64,000 nt of DNA from CAXXOK01 sp964640955. GTDB lineage: Bacteria; Bacillota; Clostridia; Christensenellales; Aristaeellaceae. The stretch spans positions 62,001 through 126,000 of the forward strand of contig CAZXJI010000002.1 in NCBI GenBank assembly GCA_964640955.1, written 5' to 3'. The notes below the pieces were generated by a model. That model was given only the letters and a program-made list of their open reading frames with translations. It searched no databases and was not told the origin of the DNA. The position numbers and the translations under genes were made by a program. This document shows, one piece after another, positions 26,348-33,223 of the stretch (position 1 is its first letter; each line of letters opens with the position of its first letter).

Positions 26348-27271
26348 TCACTCCTTCTCCCGGGCGATGTAGAGGGGACGGCGTTTGGTCTCCAGATAGG
26401 TTTTGCTCAGATACTGGCCGAGGATGCCGATGCAGAAAAGCTGTATGCCGCCCAGCAGCAGAATGATGCAGATCATCGCGGGGAAGCCCGCCACGGGATC
26501 GCCCCAGATGAGGGTCTTCACGAAAAAGTACAGGATCAGCACGAACGCCAGCAGGCAAAACGCAAGCCCCATGACGCTGGCAATGGCCAGCGGCGCGGTG
26601 GTGAAGCCGATGATGCCGTCCATCGAATACACCAGAAGCTTCCAGAACGACCACTTGGTTTCGCCCGCCGAGCGCCGGACGTTTTCGTATTCCAGCCACT
26701 GCGTGCGGAAGCCCACCCAGCTGAAAATGCCCTTGCTGAAGCGGCTGACCTCCTTTAAGGAAAGCACCGCGTCCACCATCTGCCGCTTCATGAGGCGATA
26801 GTCGCGCGCCCCGTCCACCACTTCGGTCTTGCTGATGCGGTTGATGAGCCGGTAGAACCGCCTGGCGAAAAACGAGCGCAGCTTCGGCTCGCCCTTGCGG
26901 GTCACGCGGCGGGTGGCGACGCAGTCGACCTCCTCGTTTTCCAGCATCGTCAGCATCGGGCCCAGTAGCGTCGGCGGGTCCTGCAGATCGACGTCCATCA
27001 CGGCGACGTAGTCCCCCTGCGCGGCTTCCAGCCCCGCGTACATGGCCGCCTCCTTGCCGAAGTTGCGGCTGAAGCAGATGTAATGCACCCGCATGTCCCG
27101 CTCGCGGAGGGCCTTGACGGCGGCAAGCGTGCCGTCGGTGCTGCCGTCGTCCACAAACCACCATTCCGGCTCCGCGGGCAGTTCCGCAAGCGCCTCGGTG
27201 CAGGCCGCGAAAAACAGGGGTACGGCGGCCTCCTCGTTATAGCAGGGAACGACGATGCTGATGCGTTTCAT
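26348..27271 (-). CDS. GT2 polyprenyl-phosphate glycosyltransferase, GtrB-like
   Basis: A 307-residue family 2 glycosyltransferase: N-terminal nucleotide-sugar domain (SIVVPCYNEEAAV, VDDGSTDGT, the DxD-type MDVDLQDPP, then the W/R-containing block EYENVRRSAGETKW) followed by two C-terminal membrane helices (about residues 230-290). This is the GtrB/DPM1-like form that makes polyprenyl-phosphate sugars for surface glycans. ATG at 27271 with GGAGG seven bases upstream; a longer in-frame extension lacks support. First gene of an operon with ispG and polC; ispG supplies isoprenoid precursors, a loose metabolic link. Confidence 0.92.
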   Translation of the reverse strand: MKRISIVVPCYNEEAAVPLFFAACTEALAELPAEPEWWFVDDGSTDGTLAAVKALRERDMRVHYICFSRNFGKEAAMYAGLEAAQGDYVAVMDVDLQDPPTLLGPMLTMLENEEVDCVATRRVTRKGEPKLRSFFARRFYRLINRISKTEVVDGARDYRLMKRQMVDAVLSLKEVSRFSKGIFSWVGFRTQWLEYENVRRSAGETKWSFWKLLVYSMDGIIGFTTAPLAIASVMGLAFCLLAFVLILYFFVKTLIWGDPVAGFPAMICIILLLGGIQLFCIGILGQYLSKTYLETKRRPLYIAREKE

Positions 27272-27347
27272 CCGGCAGCCTCCGTTTGCATTTTCAATCG
27301 GTCGGGCGCGCCCGCCTGCTTCCCGGGGAGGGCGGATCGGCGTACCT

Positions 27348-27356
27348 ATCATAACA
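27348..27356 (-). promoter_or_regulatory. Extended -10 promoter of the gtrB-like/ispG/polC operon
   Basis: Minus strand TGTTATGAT, a TG-extended -10 about 77 bases before the glycosyltransferase start. Confidence 0.55.
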
Positions 27357-27437
27357 CGTTTTTAGCGCGAAGGAAAGCGGGCGCGCGAGGGTGGAAGCGG
27401 GGGGCGAAAACCCTTGCGTAGCCTTGCGGAAGCGCGC

Positions 27438-27466
27438 AAAAACCGGCCGCCGGAGACGGCCGGTTT
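27438..27466 (-). terminator. Terminator of the sigma/anti-sigma operon
   Basis: Stem AAACCGGCCG with its complement and a 7-base loop, followed by TTTTT on the minus strand, 29 bases after the anti-sigma stop. Confidence 0.8.
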
Positions 27467-27494
27467 GGGTTGTTTTCCTTCGGCGCGGCCGGCG

Positions 27495-28457
27495 TTACGC
27501 CCCCGAAACGGCGGCCTGGAAGGCGGTGAAGAAATCCGGGCAGCTCCACGTGCCGCAGGCGCTGACCGTGTCCTCGCCGACCATCAGCTGCACCAGCAGG
27601 CCGTTGTCCAGGGCGATGACGAGGCTCGCGTTATCGTCCGTCCCAAAGGAGGCGTTTTCGTACTCAGCGTCGCTCAGCAGCGTTTGCAGCAGGGTATCCG
27701 CCGTCGCCGCGTCGGTGACCATGCCGACCCCCGTCAGCTCCATGGCCGTAGCGTGGGCGGAAACGGAAAGGGTATCGGCGAGCGTTTCGCTGCCCAGCGT
27801 CGAGGTGCCCGCGTAGGACACGCGCTGGAACAGGCGAAGGTTGCCGCTGACGCGCGCGGCGGCCAGCGCGCCCTTCATGCCGCGGACGGCGTACACGGTC
27901 TCGCCCGCGGAGACGATGTTGCTGACGATTCCCCCGTCGCTGAGCGCCGGTTCCAGGGTATACTCGGTTACCTCGCCCAGGGACGCGCCCAGCAGCGAGC
28001 TGTCCAGGCTCGTGGGGCTGATGAGCAGGCGGTATACGGCGTCGTTCACCATCACGATGGGCGCGCCGCCGCCGTTCAGGGCCGCGAAAAGGTTGCGGTA
28101 CGTTCCGCTGGTCTGCGACGCGCCGCCGACGCTGATGCTGCCGGCCGGCACGGAAAGCTTCTGGGCTTCCGGCAAAGGCGTGGGCGCGGCCGTGCCGCCG
28201 GCGGATTGGCTGTCAAGCAGCCGGGAGGCATACTGGTTCGCGTTGCGCGCCTGGAACAGCCCGGGTTCCAGCAAAAGCGCCAGACACAGGCACAGCGCCG
28301 CAGCCGCGGTGACCGCCGAAAGCGGCCGGATACGAACGCGCCTCGGCGCCGTCTGCGCCCGTGCGGCCCGTTCTATGCCCGCCATCAGCCGTCCGTCGGC
28401 GTTCAGTCCGCCCAGGTTACGATCGGCGATCGCGTGCAGATCGGTCAGTCGGCTCAT
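27495..28457 (-). CDS. Membrane-anchored anti-sigma factor-like protein
   Basis: A 320-residue protein with a cytoplasmic N-terminus of about 45 residues, one membrane helix (about residues 47-64, AVTAAAALCLCLALLL) and a large extracytoplasmic domain that I do not recognise as a named family. Its ATG overlaps the stop of the ECF sigma gene (ATGA). That position and topology are typical of anti-sigma factors that hold an ECF sigma at the membrane, with the outer part sensing a signal. No zinc-finger HxxxCxxC motif is seen at the N-terminus. Confidence 0.7.
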   Translation of the reverse strand: MSRLTDLHAIADRNLGGLNADGRLMAGIERAARAQTAPRRVRIRPLSAVTAAAALCLCLALLLEPGLFQARNANQYASRLLDSQSAGGTAAPTPLPEAQKLSVPAGSISVGGASQTSGTYRNLFAALNGGGAPIVMVNDAVYRLLISPTSLDSSLLGASLGEVTEYTLEPALSDGGIVSNIVSAGETVYAVRGMKGALAAARVSGNLRLFQRVSYAGTSTLGSETLADTLSVSAHATAMELTGVGMVTDAATADTLLQTLLSDAEYENASFGTDDNASLVIALDNGLLVQLMVGEDTVSACGTWSCPDFFTAFQAAVSGA

Positions 28458-28939
28458 GACGCTTCCCCTCCTTCTAAAATGCTTTCCAGCTTCTTGCGCC
28501 CGCGCGACAGGCGGCTGGAAATGGTCCCCTCCGGCAATCCCGTGATCTGCGCGATCTCGCTGATGCCGTAATTCTGGTAGTAATGCAGCAGGATAACCTC
28601 GCGAAACGGGGGCGGCAGCTGGTGTACCGCGGCCATGATGGCTTCCTCCTCGTCCCGGCGCTCGGCGTTATCCGGCGCGGGGATCAGTTCAAAAACCGGG
28701 CTGCCCAGCACCACGCGCCGGGCCCACGATCCGCGCCACAGGTCGCGGCAGCGGTTGAGCGCCACTTTGAGCAGCCAGGCCTTTTCGCGGCCCTCTTCCA
28801 GCACGGGCGCGTTGACGATCAGGCGGACGAACACGTCCTGACACACGTCCTCGGCCTTCTGCCGGTCGCCCAGATAGAAGTAGCATACGCGCAGCACATC
28901 GGTGGCGTATTTCTCGTACAGCCCCTCGAAATCAGGCAT
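28454..28939 (-). CDS. ECF-type RNA polymerase sigma factor
   Basis: A 161-residue sigma-70 family protein with region 2 (about residues 6-75, FEGLYEKYATDVLRVCYFYLGDRQKAEDVCQDVFVRL) and region 4 (about 105-155, LPPPFREVILLHYYQNYGISEIAQITGLPEGTISSRLSRGRKKL), without regions 1 and 3, as in ECF sigmas. ATG at 28939 with GGAGG seven bases upstream. Cotranscribed with the putative anti-sigma gene. The leader contains a terminator-like hairpin just after a candidate promoter. Confidence 0.92.
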   Translation of the reverse strand: MPDFEGLYEKYATDVLRVCYFYLGDRQKAEDVCQDVFVRLIVNAPVLEEGREKAWLLKVALNRCRDLWRGSWARRVVLGSPVFELIPAPDNAERRDEEEAIMAAVHQLPPPFREVILLHYYQNYGISEIAQITGLPEGTISSRLSRGRKKLESILEGGEAS

Positions 28940-29031
28940 CGCAGAGCCTCCGTCGCCGTCGCCGGGTATGCGGCGGCCTATTTTCGCTCCAATGGTATAA
29001 CGCGCTTCGAACGCCGTTTCATGCATGAGCG

Positions 29032-29070
29032 AAAAAAACGGGCGGTTTTTTTGACGCCGTTTTTCCGCCC
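29032..29070 (-). terminator. Terminator-like hairpin in the sigma-factor leader
   Basis: Minus strand GGGCGG ... CCGCCC hairpin (29065-29070 with 29040-29045) followed by a run of seven T (29032-29038), about 93 bases upstream of the sigma start and only a few bases after the likely transcription start. No gene on this strand precedes it, so it may attenuate the sigma operon. Confidence 0.55.
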
Positions 29071-29073
29071 CTC

Positions 29074-29102
29074 ATTGTACCATTTCCATCCGCGGCGGGC
29101 AA
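29074..29102 (-). promoter_or_regulatory. Candidate promoter of the sigma operon
   Basis: Minus strand TTGCCC (29097-29102), 17-bp spacer, TACAAT (29074-29079). Confidence 0.5.
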
Positions 29103-29114
29103 GCGCGCGGCGCT

Positions 29115-29143
29115 TTGCACGCCCGGCGCAATTGTGCTATGAT
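29115..29143 (+). promoter_or_regulatory. Promoter of the HD-domain gene
   Basis: TTGCAC (29115-29120), 17-bp spacer and TATGAT (29138-29143), with a TGC extension before the -10. The gene starts 37 bases later. Confidence 0.7.
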
Positions 29144-29179
29144 AGGGGAAATTTCCGATGCCGAAGGGGAGGGGTACGC

Positions 29180-29758
29180 ATGCGGACCGATCTGACGAGG
29201 GAGGAAGCCCTCGCGCTGCTCAAAAAATACAATCGCGAACCGTTCCACATCCAGCACGCGCTGACCGTGGAGGGCGTCATGCGCTGGTACGCAAACGACC
29301 TGGGCTATGCGGAGGACGCCGATTTCTGGGCGACGGTGGGCCTGCTGCACGATATCGACTTTGAGCTCTATCCGGATCAGCATTGCCGGAAGGCGCCGGA
29401 AATGCTCAGGGAAGCGGGCGTGGGCGAAACGATGATCCACGCGATCTGCTCCCACGGTTACGGCCTGTGCAGCGACGTAAAGCCCGAGCACGAGATGGAG
29501 AAGGTGCTTTTCGCCGCGGACGAGCTGACCGGGCTCATCGGCGCGGCGGCGCTGATGCGGCCGTCCAAAAGCGTGATGGACATGGAAGCCTCCAGCGTCA
29601 AAAAGAAATTCAAGGATAAAAAGTTCGCCGCCGGGTGCTCCCGCGACGTGATCCTTCAGGGCGCGGAAGCCCTCGGGTGGGACCTGAACGATCTGTTTGC
29701 CAAAACCATCCTCGCCATGCGCTCCTGCGAGGAGAGCGTGAACGCGGCGATGGCGTGA
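29180..29758 (+). CDS. HD-domain phosphohydrolase-like protein
   Basis: A 192-residue HD-superfamily protein. Metal-ligand pattern: histidine in HIQHALTVE (about residues 23-30), the HD pair in GLLHDIDFE (about 55-60), the histidine in ICSHGYG and an aspartate in FAADELTG. This matches the HDIG-type small hydrolases; the nucleotide or other substrate is unknown. GGGGAGGGG lies 6 bases before the ATG. The last 14 codons plus stop are the left copy of a 46-bp direct repeat, so the gene stayed intact when the adjacent cassette was inserted; its original terminator now lies about 1 kb away at 30774. Confidence 0.85.
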   Translation: MRTDLTREEALALLKKYNREPFHIQHALTVEGVMRWYANDLGYAEDADFWATVGLLHDIDFELYPDQHCRKAPEMLREAGVGETMIHAICSHGYGLCSDVKPEHEMEKVLFAADELTGLIGAAALMRPSKSVMDMEASSVKKKFKDKKFAAGCSRDVILQGAEALGWDLNDLFAKTILAMRSCEESVNAAMA

Positions 29759-29759
29759 G
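29714..29759. repeat. 46-bp direct repeat, left copy
   Basis: Perfectly identical to 30715-30760. Covers the 3' end of the HD-domain gene including its stop codon, and contains the palindrome CTCCT-GCG-AGGAG (within GCTCCTGCGAGGAGAGC). Flanking bases differ, so the identity is exactly delimited. Behaves like attL or the duplicated target of an insertion. Confidence 0.95.
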
Positions 29760-29804
29760 TATTTATGAGGGTATGATTTAAGCAGCAAAAAATACTGGAA
29801 ACAA

Positions 29805-29833
29805 TTGATTTATGTTCCATAATATGTTATAGT
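29805..29833 (+). promoter_or_regulatory. Promoter of the cassette
   Basis: TTGATT (29805-29810), 17-bp spacer and TATAGT (29828-29833), 40 bases before the first cassette gene. Confidence 0.75.
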
Positions 29834-29855
29834 ATTTTTGGGTATTTATAACATA
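29824..29855 (+). promoter_or_regulatory. Inverted repeat over the cassette promoter start region
   Basis: Perfect 9-bp arms TATGTTATA (29824-29832) and TATAACATA (29847-29855), centres 23 bp apart. The left arm overlaps the -10, so it may be an operator; it could also fold as a 5' leader hairpin in RNA. Confidence 0.6.
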
Positions 29856-29872
29856 GTCTATTGGAGTTAAAA

Positions 29873-30493
29873 ATGCAAGATGAGAATAATCGATTTCACG
29901 AGCCTCTCAAAGTAACAAGAAATAACTCACTTAGTTGTTTAGAGTTTCTTCTATCGGAGTATCGTGAACTATATAGGTTAGAAATTGAAACAAGACGCGA
30001 TATTGAAGGGAAGATATCTGCAAGGATTACTTTTCTTGTAGTATTGATTTCCATTATTGCTGCTCAGCTTAAGCCTGTGTTTCAAACTGATGAACGTGTG
30101 TGTGGATCGGTTGTTTTATCAATACTATCCATTACTATTTTAGTTATACAGTTTGTCTATTTTTATTTATCTTTTATTAATATACGTTTGCAGTATTTAG
30201 AAGTAGAGCTGTCGAAATTTCGCGATATAAACATGTATGTTTTTAGCGAAAAGAAAGCCCATTATAAGAAAAAACGATATAAAATCGTTACAATAAATGA
30301 GCTTGGGTTGCTTGGGTTTATTAGAGATTCATATATTAAATGCGCTGATCACAATAGAAACGTTAATAAAAAGAAAAAGATATCTCTGATGCGTTTTGAT
30401 AATCTAACTCTCATAAATTTCGTTATTACTCTTGCGAATTATTTCTATCTATACCTTCGCGATTCAAATATTCAATGGATTTTTAATCCTTAA
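29873..30493 (+). CDS. Three-helix membrane protein of unknown function (cassette gene 1)
   Basis: A 206-residue protein I cannot assign to a named family. An N-terminal soluble region of about 45 residues with alternating charge is followed by helix 1 (about 47-68), helix 2 (about 78-103), a basic cytoplasmic-type stretch of about 70 residues rich in Lys/Tyr, and helix 3 (about 178-197). This layout, with a small cytoplasmic domain between helices, is seen in some phage-defence effectors (for example SLATT-like proteins), but no diagnostic motif confirms that. ATG at 29873 chosen because GGAG lies six bases upstream; a TTG four codons earlier overlaps that site. A-T rich codon use unlike all neighbours. 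Confidence 0.8.
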   Translation: MQDENNRFHEPLKVTRNNSLSCLEFLLSEYRELYRLEIETRRDIEGKISARITFLVVLISIIAAQLKPVFQTDERVCGSVVLSILSITILVIQFVYFYLSFINIRLQYLEVELSKFRDINMYVFSEKKAHYKKKRYKIVTINELGLLGFIRDSYIKCADHNRNVNKKKKISLMRFDNLTLINFVITLANYFYLYLRDSNIQWIFNP

Positions 30494-30508
30494 GAAAGGG
30501 GAGCATAT

Positions 30509-30691
30509 ATGAATTACACAAGAAAATACCTATTCTATTGCGATGAAGGCGGCGGAAGTGGAGAAGCATCTTTTACTCCAAGTCCTTCTGCAGATTCTGA
30601 CACACTAAAGAGACTGACTTACGGAGAAAGCACCGAAACGGGTGAAGATAATGGGAACAAAGATCATAGCACTAGTGATCGTGATGATTGA
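30509..30691 (+). CDS. Acidic 60-residue protein (cassette gene 2)
   Basis: A small protein starting MNYTRKYLFYCDEGGGSGE, then a Ser/Thr/Asp/Gly-rich tail with little hydrophobic content, probably disordered. One cysteine at residue 11. No family recognised. It has an excellent ribosome binding site (AAAGGGGAG, five bases before ATG) and starts 15 bases after cassette gene 1, so it is very likely translated and cotranscribed. It could be a partner, inhibitor or secreted peptide; nothing in the sequence decides. Confidence 0.7.
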   Translation: MNYTRKYLFYCDEGGGSGEASFTPSPSADSDTLKRLTYGESTETGEDNGNKDHSTSDRDD

Positions 30692-30714
30692 GCCCATCCC
30701 CCCAGTATAGGATT

Positions 30715-30760
30715 GCCATGCGCTCCTGCGAGGAGAGCGTGAACGCGGCGATGGCGTGAG
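30715..30760. repeat. 46-bp direct repeat, right copy
   Basis: Identical to 29714-29759, 1001 bp downstream. It preserves the sequence of the HD gene 3' end without the rest of the gene and is followed by the terminator expected after that gene. Confidence 0.95.
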
Positions 30761-30773
30761 GCGAACCTGCTGA

Positions 30774-30796
30774 AAAAGCGGGCTTCGCCGCTTTTC
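30774..30796 (+). terminator. Terminator, originally of the HD-domain gene
   Basis: Stem AAAAGCGG with complement CCGCTTTT around a 6-base loop, ending in a T-run. Stands 13 bases after the right repeat copy; before insertion it would have followed the HD gene stop directly and now serves the cassette. Confidence 0.7.
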
Positions 30797-30808
30797 CGAA
30801 CCGACTGC

Positions 30809-30851
30809 AAAAGCCTCCGGGGCGGCCTTTCGCCATGTCCCCGGAGGCTTT
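30809..30851 (-). terminator. Terminator of the OsmC/Ohr gene
   Basis: Perfect 13-bp stem AAAGCCTCCGGGG (30810-30822 with 30839-30851) with a 16-base loop, followed by T residues on the minus strand, 37 bases after the stop. Confidence 0.8.
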
Positions 30852-30888
30852 CGGTCTATTTATTGGGTTTTCCGAGGCGTCGGCACGC

Positions 30889-31311
30889 TTACGCCACTTT
30901 GGCCGTCACTTGAACGTCCACGTTGCCCCTCGTGGCGTTGGAGTACGGGCACACCAGGTGCGCCTGCGCCGCGATTTCATCCGCGGTCGCCTGATCCACG
31001 CCGGTGAACACCACTTCGATCTGCGCCGCCAGCGCAAAGCCGCCCGCGTCGTTGCGGCCGATGCCCACGTTTACACGCACCTCCGGCGGGGCGATGGAAA
31101 GGCGCCTGAGCCTGAGCACGTGCTCCACCGCGCTTCCGAAGCACGCGGAGTACCCGGCGGCGAAGAGCTGCTCGGGGTTGAATCCCACGGGCTTTTTGCC
31201 GCCCAGTTCGGGGGGCAGGGCCATTTCAAAGCGAACGGGGCTGCCTTCCACGGTCACCTGTCCGTCGCGGCCGCCCACGGCCGCCGCCTTGGCCTGATAC
31301 AATATCTTCAC
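30889..31311 (-). CDS. OsmC/Ohr-family peroxide reductase
   Basis: A 140-residue thiol-dependent peroxidase. The two redox cysteines are in GYSACFGSA (about residue 57) and LVCPYSNATRGN (about 121), with PEQLFAAGYSACF and the C-terminal SNATRGNVDV typical of Ohr (organic hydroperoxide resistance) rather than OsmC proper. It detoxifies organic hydroperoxides. GTG start with AAGGAGA seven bases upstream. Monocistronic; no OhrR regulator is adjacent. Confidence 0.93.
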   Translation of the reverse strand: MKILYQAKAAAVGGRDGQVTVEGSPVRFEMALPPELGGKKPVGFNPEQLFAAGYSACFGSAVEHVLRLRRLSIAPPEVRVNVGIGRNDAGGFALAAQIEVVFTGVDQATADEIAAQAHLVCPYSNATRGNVDVQVTAKVA

Positions 31312-31434
31312 GGAAATCTCTCCTTCTTCATCCGTTCGTACGGTTTGGGAACCTCGGTTCCTGCTCTTATCGTACCCCTCGCCAAAGCTTCCTAAACCGG
31401 AAAATGCGGCGCACGTTCCGCCGGGGCCGTGCGT

Positions 31435-31461
31435 CGAAAGGCCCGTACGACGGGCCTTTCG
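31435..31461. other. Perfect 12-bp stem-loop between divergent genes
   Basis: CGAAAGGCCCGT (31435-31446) pairs with 31450-31461 across a 3-base loop. It looks like a bidirectional terminator with short T-runs, yet lies between two gene starts (Ohr on minus, ABC on plus), where no terminator is expected. Confidence 0.6.
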
Positions 31462-31502
31462 GCGTTGTTCACAAACAATTTACAGACCCCCGCGGTAAGC
31501 TC

Positions 31503-31511
31503 TGCTATAAT
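31503..31511 (+). promoter_or_regulatory. Extended -10 promoter of the Gld-like ABC operon
   Basis: TGCTATAAT, a perfect TG-extended -10, 32 bases before the ATPase start. A TTTACA at 31479-31484 is too far (21 bp) to be a standard -35. Confidence 0.65.
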
Positions 31512-31543
31512 GGGGAAGCGGAGACGCGAAAGGAGGCTTGCGC

Positions 31544-32470
31544 TTGATCGAAGTTCAGGGCGTAAGCAAACGCTACGGCGGCGTGGAGGCACTACGAAAC
31601 GTGAGCCTCACCGTGCCGAACGGGAAGATACTGGGTCTGCTGGGGCAAAACGGCGCCGGCAAAACCACGCTGCTCAACATCATCACCGGCTATCTGGCGC
31701 CCACGTCCGGGCGCGTGCTGATCGACGGAAGTGACCCGCTCCTCTCGCCGGAGAACGCCAAGCGCGAGCTGGGCTATCTGCCGGAGCACCCGCCGCTGTA
31801 CGACGAGATGACGGTGGAGGAATACCTTCACTTCGTCGCGGCGCTCAAGCTGGTCGCCGGCAAGGCGATCCCCGCGCACGTAGGCGAAATCATCCGCAAG
31901 ACCGGGCTTTTGGAAATGCGGGAGCGGCTGCTGGGCCACCTGAGCAAGGGATACCGCCAGCGCGTGGGCCTCGCGCAGGCGCTGTGCGGCGATCCGGACG
32001 TGCTGGTGCTGGACGAGCCGACCGTAGGGCTGGACCCCAAGCAGATCACCGAGATCCGCGCGCTCATCCGCCGGCTGGGCGCGGGCAAGACCATCCTTTT
32101 TTCCTCGCACAACCTGGGCGAGGTTCGCCAGTTGTGCGACCGGGTGGTTATCCTGCACCGCGGCGAGGTGAAGCTGGACGCGCCCATCGGCGAGGTGGGC
32201 GGGCATGACGCGGTGACCCTCCTGTGCACCGTGCAGGGCAGCGAAAAGCGGCTGACCGCGGCCATGAGCCGTCTGGACGGCGTGCGCTCGGTCAGCGTGC
32301 AGCCCGGCGCAGACGAGGACACGGTCGCCTTTTCCCTCTCCTTCGACCCCTCCACCCTGCCGGAAAAGCAGGTGTTCACGCTTTGCAGCGCCATGAGCGC
32401 GCCCATCCTGCGCATGGCCCGCTGCGAGGACGACCTGGAACAGGTCTTTCTCAAGGCGATCTCGGAATAG
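31544..32470 (+). CDS. ABC transporter ATPase (GldA/NosF-like)
   Basis: A 308-residue ABC-2 type ATPase: Walker A GQNGAGKTT (about residues 37-45), signature LSKGYRQRVGLAQAL (about 133-147), Walker B VLVLDEPTVGLDPKQ (about 152-166) and switch histidine in SSHNLGEV. The C-terminal 90 residues form the extra domain seen in gliding/copper-type ABC ATPases. TTG at 31544 is chosen because AGGAGG stands 7 bases upstream; a TTG two codons earlier is too close. First gene of a four-gene operon with a permease, a GldG-like protein and a DUF4340 protein. Confidence 0.92.
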   Translation: MIEVQGVSKRYGGVEALRNVSLTVPNGKILGLLGQNGAGKTTLLNIITGYLAPTSGRVLIDGSDPLLSPENAKRELGYLPEHPPLYDEMTVEEYLHFVAALKLVAGKAIPAHVGEIIRKTGLLEMRERLLGHLSKGYRQRVGLAQALCGDPDVLVLDEPTVGLDPKQITEIRALIRRLGAGKTILFSSHNLGEVRQLCDRVVILHRGEVKLDAPIGEVGGHDAVTLLCTVQGSEKRLTAAMSRLDGVRSVSVQPGADEDTVAFSLSFDPSTLPEKQVFTLCSAMSAPILRMARCEDDLEQVFLKAISE

Positions 32471-32503
32471 GACCGGCGAGAGAAACGCAAAGGGGGCCCA
32501 AGG

Positions 32504-33223
32504 TTGCCGACCATCTTCAAACGGGAATTTCTGGCTTATTTCCGCACGCCGATCGGCTACGTGTTCATCGGCGTGTTTACCGCGCTTTCCGGCGTCATCT
32601 TCTACTTAAACAACCTTTCCTCGCTTTCGGGGGAACTGCTGATCTTCCTGTCGCAGCTGACGCTGTTGGTGATGCTCCTCACGCCGGTGCTCACCATGCG
32701 GCTTTTGTGCGAGGAACGGCAGCGCCGCACCGACCAATTGCTGCTTACCAGCCCCGTTTCCCTGGGGCAGATCGTGCTGGGCAAGTATCTGGCGGCGGCG
32801 GCGGTCATGGGCATCGCCATCGCGCTGACCAACGTGTGCACGCTCGTCATCGCCATCTACGGCACGGTGTACCCGGGCGAGTGGTTCGTGGGCTACCTGG
32901 GCTTTACGCTGCAGAGCCTGGCGTTTCTGGCGCTGGACATGTTTGTGACCGGGTTTACCAAAAACCAGGTGCCCGCGGCGATCGCCGCCTTCGCGGCGAA
33001 CTTCCTTTTGTGGATGATCGATCTGCTCGCCGATAAGGTGACGGTTCCCTTCATCGCCGACAGCCTCAACTTCATCAGCCTCTACGGCCGTTACGAGCCG
33101 TTCATCATCGGGCAGCTGAGCTATGCAAGCCTTTTGTACTTCGTCACGTTCATCGCGGTGTGCCTGACCGCCACCGTGCGCGTGATGGACGCGAGGCGCT
33201 TCTCGCAGGGAGGCGCGGCGTGA
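32504..33223 (+). CDS. ABC-2 family permease (GldF-like)
   Basis: A 239-residue permease with six membrane helices; starts with an amphipathic FKREFLAYFRTPIGYVF typical of GldF-like/ABC-2 permeases and keeps the EERQRRTDQLLLTSPVS coupling segment after helix two. TTG start with AGGGGG seven bases upstream. Its stop overlaps the GTG start of the GldG-like gene (GTGA). Works with the upstream ATPase; the substrate is unknown. Confidence 0.88.
   Translation: MPTIFKREFLAYFRTPIGYVFIGVFTALSGVIFYLNNLSSLSGELLIFLSQLTLLVMLLTPVLTMRLLCEERQRRTDQLLLTSPVSLGQIVLGKYLAAAAVMGIAIALTNVCTLVIAIYGTVYPGEWFVGYLGFTLQSLAFLALDMFVTGFTKNQVPAAIAAFAANFLLWMIDLLADKVTVPFIADSLNFISLYGRYEPFIIGQLSYASLLYFVTFIAVCLTATVRVMDARRFSQGGAA

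Larger units (their letters stand above)
29760..30714. mobile_element. AT-rich inserted cassette between 46-bp direct repeats
   Basis: A 955-bp segment with conspicuously low G+C against a G+C-rich background, bounded on both sides by the 46-bp repeat. It holds its own promoter, a three-helix membrane protein gene and a 60-codon acidic protein gene. No recombinase, transposase or terminal inverted repeat was found, so it would be a non-autonomous integrated cassette or a relic of a larger element. Foreign origin is inferred from base composition and the duplication. Confidence 0.75.

Noticed and set aside
28982..29021. ECF-type autoregulatory promoter (TGAAAC) before the sigma gene
   Set aside because: TGAAAC occurs, but the distance to the CGTTAT downstream (13 bp) does not fit the usual 16-17 bp spacing.
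29760..30714. Terminal inverted repeats of a transposon at the cassette ends
   Set aside because: The first and last 25 bases of the insert show no convincing inverted similarity, and a 46-bp target duplication is far longer than transposons make.
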